A stretch of 64,000 nucleotides of DNA from Candidatus Methylobacter oryzae (lineage in GTDB: Bacteria; Pseudomonadota; Gammaproteobacteria; Methylococcales; Methylomonadaceae): positions 1 to 64,000 of the forward strand of contig NZ_RYFG02000109.1 in the NCBI RefSeq assembly GCF_003994235.2. The letters run 5' to 3'. Positions 52,541 through 61,642 of the stretch are shown piece after piece (within the stretch, counting starts at the first letter, position 1; every line of letters starts with the position of its first letter). The notes under the pieces were generated by a model. The model was not told the DNA's origin. It searched no databases and saw only the letters and a program-made list of their open reading frames with translations. The translations under genes were made by a program, and so were the position numbers.

Positions 52541-52564
52541 GAATCAGATAGAGGAGATGATGAA

Positions 52565-53704
52565 ATGAAAAATGTAGTTATCGCAGGATATTGCAGGTCG
52601 CCTTTCACGCCGGCGCAAAAAGGCCAGTTGGCTAAAGTCAGGGCGGATGATCTTGCCGCGCAGGTTGTCAAAGGCTTAATCGACAAAACCGGCGTTGCCC
52701 CGCAGGATATTGAAGATTTAATTTTAGGTTGCGCATTTCCTGAAGGCGAACAGGGTATGAATCTGGCGCGTATTGTCGGTCATCTTGTCGGGTTGCCTGT
52801 TCGCGTAGCCGGCACCACCGTTAACCGATTTTGCGGGTCCTCAATGCAGGCCATTCATAATGCGGCCGGCATGATCAGGATGAACGCCGGCGAAGTCTTT
52901 ATCTGTGCCGGCGTCGAATCGATGAGCCGGGTGCCGATGGGCGGTTTTAATTTTCTGCCCAATCCCGATCTTTATAAAGCCTATCCGCAAGTCTATATGA
53001 GCATGGGCGAGACTGCGGAAAACCTGGCCGCGCAATATCATATCGATCGCCAGGCCCAGGATGCGTTCGGCTTGGCCAGCCAGCAAAAAACTGCCGCGGC
53101 CCAGCAAAGAGGCGCATTTACCGATGAAATCATTCCGATTAAGCGGCCCGACGGCGAGATTGTTAAGCTCGACGGCTGTGTCAGGGGGAATTCTACATTA
53201 GAGGGGCTCGCCGAACTGCAACCGGCGTTTCTTAAAAACGGTACCGTGACAGCCGGAACGTCCTCGCCGATAACCGATGGCGCGGCGGCCGTGCTGGTAT
53301 GCAGCGAAGAGTATGCAGACGCCCACGGCCTGGAAAAACTTGCCGGAATCAAGTCCATTGCGGTATCGGGTTGTGCGCCGGAAATCATGGGCATAGGGCC
53401 GGTTGGCGCAACGCATAAAGTTTTGCAACGTGCCGGTTTGATGTTGCAGGACATCGACATCGTCGAACTGAACGAAGCTTTTGCCGCGCAATCGTTGTCG
53501 GTGCTTAAAGATTTGCCGATACCGCCGGAAAAATTGAACTTGGACGGCGGCGCAATCGCTTTAGGTCATCCGTTGGGCGCATCCGGTGCCAGAATTACCG
53601 GCAAAGCCGCGAGCCTATTGAAAAGGGAAAACAAGCGTTTTGCCCTTGCGACCATGTGTATTGGCGGCGGTCAAGGCATTGCGACTATTTTGGAGGCTAT
53701 CTAA
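52565..53704 (+). CDS. fadA: acetyl-CoA C-acyltransferase (3-ketoacyl-CoA thiolase)
   Basis: 379 aa, last step of fatty-acid beta-oxidation. Thiolase motifs: nucleophile Cys in VNRFCGSSMQAIHNAAG (near residue 89), His in GGAIALGHPLGASGARI, and the second Cys in ATMCIGGGQG. Length is normal for the degradative family. AGGAGATGATGAA precedes the ATG. Its stop overlaps the next gene's start by one base (TAATG), so it is co-translated with the multifunctional partner. Confidence 0.96.
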   Translation: MKNVVIAGYCRSPFTPAQKGQLAKVRADDLAAQVVKGLIDKTGVAPQDIEDLILGCAFPEGEQGMNLARIVGHLVGLPVRVAGTTVNRFCGSSMQAIHNAAGMIRMNAGEVFICAGVESMSRVPMGGFNFLPNPDLYKAYPQVYMSMGETAENLAAQYHIDRQAQDAFGLASQQKTAAAQQRGAFTDEIIPIKRPDGEIVKLDGCVRGNSTLEGLAELQPAFLKNGTVTAGTSSPITDGAAAVLVCSEEYADAHGLEKLAGIKSIAVSGCAPEIMGIGPVGATHKVLQRAGLMLQDIDIVELNEAFAAQSLSVLKDLPIPPEKLNLDGGAIALGHPLGASGARITGKAASLLKRENKRFALATMCIGGGQGIATILEAI

Positions 53705-56016
53705 TGGACATCAAAAAAGTTGCAGTCATCGGGGCTGGTGTTATGGGTTCCGCTATCGCCGCTCATGTCGCCAATGCCGGCATTCCGGTAAGGTTATTGG
53801 ATATTGTCCCAAAGGACAGCGCTAACCGGAACGTCATTGCCGAATCGGCGATTGCCAAAATGCTCAAAGCCGATCCCGCGCCGTTCATGCATAAAAATAA
53901 CGCCCGGCTGGTCACGCCGGGCAATATCGAAGACCATCTGACATGGCTCGGCGATGTCGATTGGGTGCTTGAAGCAGTCATTGAAGATCCTGGCATCAAG
54001 CAGGCGCTATACCGGAAGCTCGATAATGCCTGCCGCCCGGATACCTTGATTTCATCGAATACCTCGACCTTGCCGTTGAAGCTGCTAACCCACGATATGC
54101 CGGACAGCTTCAAGCAGCGCTTCATGATCAGCCATTTTTTTAATCCGCCCCGCTATATGCGGCTGCTGGAACTGATTCCAGGGCCGCAACCCCGGCCCGA
54201 ATTGGTCGACGCGCTCAGCCGTTTTGCCGATACGCATCTGGGTAAAGCCAGCGTTACCTGCAAGGATACGCCGGGTTTTATCGGTAACCGTATCGGTATT
54301 TACTGGCTGCAGTACGGATTGCTGGAGGCGCTCAAGATGGGTTTGACCGTGGAGCAAGCCGATGCGGTGATGACGGTTTTCGGTATACCGAAAACCGGCG
54401 TGTTCGGCCTGCTGGATCTGGTCGGGCTCGATTTGATTCCGCATATACTGGGCGGAATGAAATTGGCCTTGCCGAAAGCGGATGCGTTTCATCAGGTCAA
54501 CCAATTGCCGGAGCTGGTCCAAAAGATGATAGACGGCGGTTACACCGGCAGGAAAGGCAAGGGCGGTTTTTACCGGTTGAATGAAGCCGGCGGCAAGCGC
54601 GTTAAAGAGTCGATCAACCTGCAAACCGGCGATTACCGGGCTAGCGAGAAGTTTGCGCTGCCGGAGCCGCCGAAAACGCAAGATGAGCTAAGGGCATTTT
54701 TGTTGGGGAACGATGCAATCAGTCAATACGCCTGGAAAGTGTTGTCCGGTACGTTGGCTTATAGCGCCAGCCTGATTCCCGAGATTGCCGATGACATCGT
54801 CGCCGTCGATACCGCGATGCGGCTCGGTTATAACTGGAAATACGGCCCGTTCGAGCTGCTGGATCGGATCGGCGTGGATTGGTTTGTCGACCGGCTGGCG
54901 GCTGAGAATCGCGATGTGCCGCCATTGTTGGCAAATCGGCATAGTTTATACAAGGTCGATTCCGGCAAACGCTTTTATGCCGGTTTAGCCGGTAATTATC
55001 AGCCCGTCCGCAGGAATCACGGTATTTTGCTGCTAACCGACATTAAATTGCAGGCTCCGGCAGTACTTCAAAACCCGTCTGCCAGCCTCTGGGATATTGG
55101 CGACGGCGTTGCCTGCCTGGAGTTCCACAGCAAAATGAATACGCTGGATATGGACAGCCTGACGATGGTTCGGCAAAGCGTCGACAAGGTTAAAACCGAT
55201 TTTTCGGCATTGGTTATTCATAACGATGCGGACAATTTTTCAGCCGGGGCTAATTTGACGTTGCTGGTGCAAGCCATCCACAACCGGAACTGGCCTGAGG
55301 TAGAACAATTAATCAAACAGGGGCAACAGACTTACCGGGCTTTGAAGTACGCACCGTTTCCGGTGATTGGCGCGCCTTCGGGACTGGCTTTGGGTGGTGG
55401 TTGCGAAGTTTTATTGCATTGCGATGCGATTCAGGCTCATGCGGAGCTATATATCGGACTGGTTGAAGTGGGCGTGGGGCTGGTTCCGGGCTGGGGCGGT
55501 TGCAAGGAATATTTGCGCCGTTGGCTGGCATTTTCGAGACGGCCGGGCGGTCCGATGCCGGCTATTGCCCAGGCATTCGAAACAATCGGCATGGCAAAGG
55601 TTTCCAAATCGGCGGCCGAAGCCAAAGAGATGTTGTTCTTGTCCACGACCGATGGCATTACGATGAACAAAGACCGCGTGTTGGCCGATGCCAAAGCTAA
55701 GGCGTTGAAGTTGGTGCAGGATTATACGCAGCCTGAACCTGCCGTTTTTCAGTTGCCCGGCGCTAGTGCAGTGGCGGCAATGGACGCGGCAATTCACAAC
55801 CTGAAATTGGCCGGCAAGATCACGGATTATGACGTAGAAATTTCCCGGCAACTGGCGGATGTTTTAAGCGGCGGGCTTTGCGACATTACCGAGCCTCTGG
55901 CTGAGGACGATTTGTTGAATCTGGAGCTGAAAGCATTTTTGCATTTGGTCCGGCAGCCGGGCACTTTGGCGAGGTTGGAGCATCTGTTGAAAACAGGCAA
56001 GCCGTTGCGTAATTGA
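53704..56016 (+). CDS. fadN: 3-hydroxyacyl-CoA dehydrogenase / enoyl-CoA hydratase (FadN-type order)
   Basis: 770 aa, start at 53704 (MDIKKVAVIGAGVMGSAIAA). Residues 1-310: NAD-binding 3-hydroxyacyl-CoA dehydrogenase with SHFFNPPRYMRLLELIPG carrying the catalytic His. Residues about 315-470: second dehydrogenase C-terminal domain. Residues about 480-770: enoyl-CoA hydratase/crotonase domain with LALGGGCEVLLHCDA and GLVEVGVGLVPGWGG. The order dehydrogenase then hydratase is that of Bacillus FadN, reversed from E. coli FadB. It performs hydration and oxidation steps. Set between fadA and fadE. Confidence 0.9.
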   Translation: MDIKKVAVIGAGVMGSAIAAHVANAGIPVRLLDIVPKDSANRNVIAESAIAKMLKADPAPFMHKNNARLVTPGNIEDHLTWLGDVDWVLEAVIEDPGIKQALYRKLDNACRPDTLISSNTSTLPLKLLTHDMPDSFKQRFMISHFFNPPRYMRLLELIPGPQPRPELVDALSRFADTHLGKASVTCKDTPGFIGNRIGIYWLQYGLLEALKMGLTVEQADAVMTVFGIPKTGVFGLLDLVGLDLIPHILGGMKLALPKADAFHQVNQLPELVQKMIDGGYTGRKGKGGFYRLNEAGGKRVKESINLQTGDYRASEKFALPEPPKTQDELRAFLLGNDAISQYAWKVLSGTLAYSASLIPEIADDIVAVDTAMRLGYNWKYGPFELLDRIGVDWFVDRLAAENRDVPPLLANRHSLYKVDSGKRFYAGLAGNYQPVRRNHGILLLTDIKLQAPAVLQNPSASLWDIGDGVACLEFHSKMNTLDMDSLTMVRQSVDKVKTDFSALVIHNDADNFSAGANLTLLVQAIHNRNWPEVEQLIKQGQQTYRALKYAPFPVIGAPSGLALGGGCEVLLHCDAIQAHAELYIGLVEVGVGLVPGWGGCKEYLRRWLAFSRRPGGPMPAIAQAFETIGMAKVSKSAAEAKEMLFLSTTDGITMNKDRVLADAKAKALKLVQDYTQPEPAVFQLPGASAVAAMDAAIHNLKLAGKITDYDVEISRQLADVLSGGLCDITEPLAEDDLLNLELKAFLHLVRQPGTLARLEHLLKTGKPLRN

Positions 56017-56020
56017 TTTT

Positions 56021-56190
56021 TGTCCACGAAAAGCACGAAAGACACGAAAAATGGACGGGTAAAGTTTAATTCGGTTGATTAAGAATGGTGCGTGTTAGAC
56101 CTTCCAGGTTTTTAAAACCTGGAAGGTCTGCGTACCGATGGTTTCTCACGTAACAAAGAACTTTCGTGCTTTTCGCGTCTTTCGTGGACA
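56021..56190. repeat. MITE-like element between fadN and fadE (element E)
   Basis: Left end TGTCCACGAAAAGCACGAAA continuing GACACGAAAA (56021-56050); right end TTTCGTGCTTTTCGCGTCTT with TCGTGGACA (56162-56190). The ends are inverted copies apart from permuted words. The interior holds one perfect long palindrome. It starts 5 bp after the fadN stop and ends about 27 bp before the fadE start codon. Confidence 0.88.
56097..56129. repeat. perfect palindrome within element E
   Basis: AGACCTTCCAGGTTTT, one central T, then AAAACCTGGAAGGTCT: 16-bp arms without mismatch. A diverged version, opened by an insertion of about 150 bp, lies in element D (arms at 52230 and 52397). Confidence 0.9.
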
Positions 56191-56216
56191 AAAGTAATTG
56201 ATTTAAGGAGTCTTCC

Positions 56217-58652
56217 ATGACCTGGCTAATCTTATTGCTCATTATCCTCAGCGTTCTGGCTTATATCAGCGCGTCGATTCATTTGGCTACATTAGTCATA
56301 GCCGGATGGTTGGGAGTTTATTCCTTGTCTGTTGAAAGTGGCATCCTCGTATTTTTGCTTTGGGTGATTTTCGACATCGTTTTTATCCCGCTGAATTTTC
56401 CGGCTATCCGCAAACTGTTATTCAGCCGTCCGATTTTCAAGTTGATGAAGCCGATGCTGCCGCAAATGTCGCAAACCGAACGCGAAGCGTTGGAAGCGGG
56501 CAATACCTGGTGGGATGCAGAGCTATTTTCCGGAAATCCCGATTGGAAGGTATTGCTGGATCTGCCCGCGCCGAAATTGAGCGCCGAAGAACAAGCCTTC
56601 CTCAATGGCCCGGTCGAGACGTTATGCGGCATGCTGGACGATTGGGACATTACCCGCAATCGCTTCGATTTGCCGGGTGAAGTATGGGACTTTATCAAAC
56701 AGCATAAATTCTGCGGCATGATCATACCGAAGCGCTACGGCGGCCTGGAGTTCAGCGACTATGCGCATTCCGAAGCGGTGATGAAAATCTCCAGCCGCTG
56801 CGCTACCGCTGCCGTTACCGTGATGGTGCCCAATTCGTTGGGACCGGCCAAATTATTGCTGTTATACGGCACCGAGCAGCAGAAAAATCATTATCTGCCG
56901 CGTTTGGCAACAGGCGAGGAAATACCGGCGTTTGCATTAACCGGCCCCCATGCGGGCAGCGATGCCGGAGCGATGCCCGATACCGGCATCGTCTGTTACG
57001 GCAAATTCGAAGGCAAAGACAACGTGCTGGGCATCCGGCTCAATTGGGAAAAGCGCTATATCACTTTAGGGCCGGTTGCCACGGTGCTGGGTTTGGCATT
57101 CAAGCTCTACGATCCGAATCATTTGCTCGGCGACAACGAAAACATCGGCATTACCGTTGCGCTGATTCCGACCAATACCCCTGGTGTTTCAATAGGCAGA
57201 CGCCACTTTCCGCTGGATTCGGCGTTCCAGAACGGCCCGAATTGGGGCAAGGACGTATTTATCCCGATGGACTGGATTATCGGCGGCAAACAGCAGGTCG
57301 GCAACGGCTGGCGGATGCTGATGCAATGTTTGGCGACCGGCAGGGCCGTATCGTTGCCGGCTCTTAGCGCCGGCGCGTCGAAAATGCTCAGCCGTAATTG
57401 CGGCGCTTATGCCCGGATACGCAAGCAGTTCAACTTGCCGATAGGCGAGTTCGAAGGCATTGAAGAGCCGCTGTCGCGCATGGCAGGCCAGACTTATATT
57501 ATCGACGCCGCGCGCAAAGTGACCGCCGCCGCGCTGGATGACGGGCAAAAACCGTCGGTTATTTCGGCGATTATCAAATACGAACTGACCGAAAGGATGC
57601 GCCGCGTCGTTAACGACGGCATGGACATTCAAGGCGGCTCCGGCATTTGCCTGGGGCCTAAAAACTATCTTGGCCGGATGTACCAGGTGATTCCGGTCAG
57701 CATTACCGTCGAAGGCGCGAATATCCTGACCCGCAGCATGATGATTTTCGGCCAGGGCGCGATTCGTTGCCATCCTTACATCCAACGGGAAATGGAAGCT
57801 CTGGGCCTGGAGAATCCCGAGTTGGCTTTACAGCAATTCGATGAGGTGCTGTTTAAGCATATCGGTTCCCTATTGCATAATCTGGCCGCAGGTATCTGGC
57901 TGGGCTTAAGCGCTGCCCGTTTTATTAACGCGCCCGGCGATCAACATACGCAACGTTATTTCCGTCAGCTTGCGAGGCTTAGCGTCGGTTTTGCGCTGGC
58001 TGCGGATTTTGCATTGCTGACGCTGGGCAACTCGCTTAAGCGTAAGGAAAGAATCTCCGGGCGCTTTGCCGACGTGTTGAGTAACCTGTATTTATGCTCT
58101 TGCGTGCTGAAACATTACCGGGATCAAGGCAGTCCGCCGGACGATTTGCCGCTGCTGCATTGGGCCTGCCGGCAAACCCTGTATCGCGCCCAGCAATCGT
58201 TACTAGCGATTTTTCATATCCTGCCGATGCGGCTTCCGGCTTATCTGTTACGAGCCGCGCTATTCCCCACCGGCAAAGCCTGTGCGCCGCCGGCCGATCA
58301 TTTGGTTCACCGGACTGCGGCGCTGCTGCTGAACGATTCCGCTACTCGCGACCGTTTAACTCAAGGCATTTATATTAACGATAAGCCCGACGATGCGACC
58401 GGTAGGATTGAAGTCGCTTTCCGGGCCGTGCTTGCGGCAATGCCGGTTGAAGCCAAAATCCACGCCGCGCAAAAGCAAAAACAACTTCCGAAAGGCGCGG
58501 TTCTGGATCTGCTTCAGATCGCAATCGCCAAGGCTATTATTAGCAACGAAGAGGCTGAATTGATAGTGGCCGCCGAAAAGGCCCGCTTTGCAGCGATTAG
58601 CGTCGATGATTTTAGTGCCGGGCAATTTGGCAGGATGGGAGGAACGCAGTAA
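56217..58652 (+). CDS. fadE: acyl-CoA dehydrogenase FadE
   Basis: 811 aa, the length of E. coli FadE. An N-terminal two-helix membrane region (residues 1 to about 60) is followed by the acyl-CoA dehydrogenase core: FALTGPHAGSDAGAMPDTGIV, ITLGPVATVLGLAFKL, RRHFPLDSAFQNGPNWGKDVFIPMDWIIGG, EGIEEPLSRMAG, ITVEGANILTRSMMIFGQGAIRCHP, all closely following FadE, then the DUF1974-type C-terminal domain ending VDDFSAG. It introduces the first double bond of beta-oxidation. Last gene of the lipid module, downstream of element E. Confidence 0.96.
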   Translation: MTWLILLLIILSVLAYISASIHLATLVIAGWLGVYSLSVESGILVFLLWVIFDIVFIPLNFPAIRKLLFSRPIFKLMKPMLPQMSQTEREALEAGNTWWDAELFSGNPDWKVLLDLPAPKLSAEEQAFLNGPVETLCGMLDDWDITRNRFDLPGEVWDFIKQHKFCGMIIPKRYGGLEFSDYAHSEAVMKISSRCATAAVTVMVPNSLGPAKLLLLYGTEQQKNHYLPRLATGEEIPAFALTGPHAGSDAGAMPDTGIVCYGKFEGKDNVLGIRLNWEKRYITLGPVATVLGLAFKLYDPNHLLGDNENIGITVALIPTNTPGVSIGRRHFPLDSAFQNGPNWGKDVFIPMDWIIGGKQQVGNGWRMLMQCLATGRAVSLPALSAGASKMLSRNCGAYARIRKQFNLPIGEFEGIEEPLSRMAGQTYIIDAARKVTAAALDDGQKPSVISAIIKYELTERMRRVVNDGMDIQGGSGICLGPKNYLGRMYQVIPVSITVEGANILTRSMMIFGQGAIRCHPYIQREMEALGLENPELALQQFDEVLFKHIGSLLHNLAAGIWLGLSAARFINAPGDQHTQRYFRQLARLSVGFALAADFALLTLGNSLKRKERISGRFADVLSNLYLCSCVLKHYRDQGSPPDDLPLLHWACRQTLYRAQQSLLAIFHILPMRLPAYLLRAALFPTGKACAPPADHLVHRTAALLLNDSATRDRLTQGIYINDKPDDATGRIEVAFRAVLAAMPVEAKIHAAQKQKQLPKGAVLDLLQIAIAKAIISNEEAELIVAAEKARFAAISVDDFSAGQFGRMGGTQ

Positions 58653-58798
58653 CTCACCGTATTAACAAAAGTCAGGCGGTTTTCTCCGTCATTGCTGCAG
58701 CATCCGTGCCCAGCCAGCGTGCTATGCTATTATGCCGGCAGGCAAGCTTGCTGTATGAGTTTCATGCCGCTTCAACATTTTTTCTTGGAGAACCTTGA

Positions 58799-59089
58799 AT
58801 GCGTCCATCAATAGCGCTGCAAATTCACCGCGACGCGATCCGCGAAATCGCCTTGCGCCATCGGGTCAAAAACGTGCGCGTATTCGGGTCGGTGCTGCGC
58901 GGCGACGATACCGAAGACAGCGATCTGGACTTGCTGGTCGATCCTACGCCGGAAACCACACTAATGGATATTGCCAAGATTCAAGTCGAAGTTGCCCGCA
59001 TGCTTAATGTTACGGTTGATGTGTTGACGCCCCGAGCATTGCCCGACAAATTCCGCGATCAAGTGATAAAAGAGGCCCAGCCGGTATGA
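58799..59089 (+). CDS. mntA: MntA-type minimal nucleotidyltransferase antitoxin
   Basis: 96 aa. Minimal nucleotidyltransferase signature GSVLRGDDTEDSDLDLLVD (GSx10DxD) near residues 33-51. In HepT-MntA systems this enzyme AMPylates the HEPN toxin's tyrosine to inactivate it. The start ATG at 58799 follows TTGGAGAACCTTGA. It overlaps the hepT gene by 4 nt (ATGA). Confidence 0.93.
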   Translation: MRPSIALQIHRDAIREIALRHRVKNVRVFGSVLRGDDTEDSDLDLLVDPTPETTLMDIAKIQVEVARMLNVTVDVLTPRALPDKFRDQVIKEAQPV

Positions 59090-59448
59090 GTAAAAAAGAT
59101 GCCCTGCGTATTCCCGATTACCTTGGGCATATCATCGAAGCAATTGAGCGTATTCATCGTTATGTCGAAGATTTAGATGAGGTTGCGTTTTTGCAGGATG
59201 AAAAAACTCAAGATGCGGTGGTCAGGAACTTTGAGATTATTGGCGAGGCCTCGCGCAACATTGAACGTTATCATCCGGCTTATGCCCAAGCCCATCCTGA
59301 AATACCCTGGATATTTATGTACACTATGCGTAACCGTATTGCTCACGGGTATTTTAAAGTGGATTTTGAATTGGTTTGGAAAACCATCCGCGGCGATTTA
59401 CCCGAACTGTACGAACAAGTCCGGCGCTTGATCGGCCCATTGGCCTAA
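59086..59448 (+). CDS. hepT: HepT-type HEPN RNase toxin (DUF86)
   Basis: 120 aa, all-helical HEPN domain of the DUF86 group. The RNase signature R-x4-H-x-Y is in MRNRIAHGYF (near residues 85-94), with the conserved NFEIIGEASRNI segment. Toxin of the HepT/MntA type VII toxin-antitoxin system, encoded second and co-translated with MntA. Such pairs protect plasmids or defend against phage; here a chromosomal copy beside fadE and before an envelope gene. Confidence 0.94.
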   Translation: MSKKDALRIPDYLGHIIEAIERIHRYVEDLDEVAFLQDEKTQDAVVRNFEIIGEASRNIERYHPAYAQAHPEIPWIFMYTMRNRIAHGYFKVDFELVWKTIRGDLPELYEQVRRLIGPLA

Positions 59449-59508
59449 GTGCGTTATCGGCGCGGACGATTTTAGAGCTCAGCAATTAAGCAACTCCACT
59501 GTAAAAGC

Positions 59509-59552
59509 GTTAGTGTAAAATAACAGCTAATCGATTAGTGATTGACACTAAC
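59509..59552. promoter_or_regulatory. nested palindromes upstream of the LtaS-like gene
   Basis: GTTAGTGT (59509-59516) and ACACTAAC (59545-59552) form an outer inverted repeat; inside is the perfect palindrome CTAATCGATTAG (59527-59538). It lies 51 bp before the next start codon, a usual place for an operator. The regulator is unknown. Confidence 0.45.
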
Positions 59553-59602
59553 AGGGCAGCTTTCGACTACCCTTTATTTTATTTTTCAGGTAACAACTTC
59601 AA

Positions 59603-61516
59603 ATGGGCGCAAACGCATTGTTTTCAAAGTCGCGGTTCACTATTGTCTTACTGTTTTTATTAATTAATTTAAGTACTTTTGCTTTGCTAAGGGTGGCTTT
59701 ACTGGTTAAACAACTGGCCGACATCGATTCGCCTGTTTACCAGATCGCGCTGGCTTTTGTGATTGGCTTCGTCCATGACCTGGCTTTTTTCAGCTACTTG
59801 CTGATCCCTTTCGTCCTGTATCTGCTGGTGCTGCCGAGCCGTTTTTATCAAAGCAAGATTCATAAAATAATCAGCTTTAGCGTATTTTTTATCTGTTTAT
59901 ACGTGTTGTTTTTTATCGAATTGTCGGAATGGACTTTTTGGGATGAATTTGGGGTCAGGTTTAATTTTATTGCTGTCGATTACCTGATTTATACCCATGA
60001 GGTGGTCAGTAACATCATTGAATCCTATCCTTTGGGCTGGTTGTTGTCGGCTATCCTGGTCGTTACCGTGCTATGTTTTTTATCGGTAAGGAAAGCGCTG
60101 TCGCGTACCTTTAATGCGGATGAACCGTTTTTGTCGCGATTGAAAATTAGCGGCGCTTTACTGTTGTTGCCGGTAATCAGCTACGCTGTTGTCGGCTCCA
60201 CTTGGTACCAGTTCTCAACGAATACCTATCTTAATGAGTTGGCCGCCAACGGTCCTTATCAGTTCTTTTCGGCATTTAGAAATAACGAGCTGGATTACCG
60301 GCATTTTTACAAGGTAGGCGATGATCAACAATTATCCAGCGTAATCAAGAAACAACTGGGCGCTGAGGACGAATCCGGGAGTTTATATAACATCAAACGC
60401 GTGGTTAAACCGGCAGGCGAAGAAAAACGCCTGAATGTCATTTTGATTACTGTCGAGAGCTTAAGCGCCGATTTCTTGGCGACTTTCGGCAATAAAGAGA
60501 ATATTACGCCGTATATGGATGAGTGGTTTAAAGAGGGTTTGCTGTTTACCAATTTCTATGCAACCGGCACCCGCACCATCAGGGGGCTTGAGTCGTTAAC
60601 GCTATCCATCCCGCCTACACCCGGCCAAGCCATTGTCAAACGGCCCGATAACGGCAACTTGTTCAGCTTTGGCAGGGTGTTGCAGCAAAAAGGCTACGAT
60701 ACTGCATTTTTATACGGAGGCCGGGGTTATTTTGACAATATGAACGCCTTTTATTCCGGCAACGGTTATCGCATCGTTGATCAAACCGATTTTACCGAGG
60801 AAGAAATGACGTTCTCCAATGCCTGGGGCGTTTCGGACGACATTATTTTTAACCGTACTTTAAAAGAAGCCGATAAGGATTTTCAAAATAATAAGCCGTT
60901 CTTCTTTCAGATCATGACGACCAGTAATCATCGGCCTTACACTTATCCTGACGGTAAGATCGACTTGCCGCAAGGCAGCCGGCAAGGCGCGGTTAAATAT
61001 ACCGACTTTGCGATACATCAATTCATCGAACAGGCCAAAGCCAAGCCTTGGTTCGATAATACCGTGTTTGTGATGGTAGCCGACCATTGCGCCGGCAGCG
61101 CGCGCAAAACAGAGTTGCCCGTCGATAAATACCATATCCCGCTGTTTATCTATTCGCCGAAGCATGTGCCGGCAGTAAGAAACGATACCGTGTCTAGTCA
61201 GATTGACGTTGCTCCGACTGTGCTTGGGTTTCTAAATATTAGCTATGAAAGCCAGTTTTATGGGCACGATATTATGCGGATGCGTAAAGAAGAAGGCCGG
61301 GCGCTGGTCAGTAATTACCAGAAGCTGGGGCTGTTTAAAGATAATAAGCTGGTGTATTTATCGCCTCAGCAAAAAGTCGATGTAGTCGACGATCCTTTGG
61401 GCGCGCACAAGCCGTTGGATATGAGCGCCGCCGATTCGCTGGTAACCGAGAATATGGCTTACTATCAGTCGGCGGATTATATTTGGGCGCATCGTTTGAG
61501 CCGGTACCAGCCGTAA
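59603..61516 (+). CDS. LtaS-family phosphoglycerol transferase (sulfatase-like)
   Basis: 637 aa. Five N-terminal membrane segments (up to about residue 200) and a periplasmic sulfatase-like domain: LITVESLSADFLATFG (metal Asp/Glu region), the nucleophile segment TGTRTIRGLESL with candidate Thr323/Thr325, FQIMTTSNHRPYTYPDG, and VFVMVADHCAGSA with metal Asp and His. The family includes lipoteichoic-acid synthase and MdoB-like enzymes that move phosphoglycerol to glycans. In a Gram-negative it may decorate periplasmic glucans or surface glycans. Monocistronic by spacing. Confidence 0.9.
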   Translation: MGANALFSKSRFTIVLLFLLINLSTFALLRVALLVKQLADIDSPVYQIALAFVIGFVHDLAFFSYLLIPFVLYLLVLPSRFYQSKIHKIISFSVFFICLYVLFFIELSEWTFWDEFGVRFNFIAVDYLIYTHEVVSNIIESYPLGWLLSAILVVTVLCFLSVRKALSRTFNADEPFLSRLKISGALLLLPVISYAVVGSTWYQFSTNTYLNELAANGPYQFFSAFRNNELDYRHFYKVGDDQQLSSVIKKQLGAEDESGSLYNIKRVVKPAGEEKRLNVILITVESLSADFLATFGNKENITPYMDEWFKEGLLFTNFYATGTRTIRGLESLTLSIPPTPGQAIVKRPDNGNLFSFGRVLQQKGYDTAFLYGGRGYFDNMNAFYSGNGYRIVDQTDFTEEEMTFSNAWGVSDDIIFNRTLKEADKDFQNNKPFFFQIMTTSNHRPYTYPDGKIDLPQGSRQGAVKYTDFAIHQFIEQAKAKPWFDNTVFVMVADHCAGSARKTELPVDKYHIPLFIYSPKHVPAVRNDTVSSQIDVAPTVLGFLNISYESQFYGHDIMRMRKEEGRALVSNYQKLGLFKDNKLVYLSPQQKVDVVDDPLGAHKPLDMSAADSLVTENMAYYQSADYIWAHRLSRYQP

Positions 61517-61642
61517 TACGATAGATAACTAAGCGGATGAAACTCTTGGATAAACGACGAGCCGGGCAAGTGCCGAGGTTGTACGAATAAAGGGCATCTG
61601 TCACAATAACAGTAATGTAGTGACTAACAAAAGGACAGCTCT

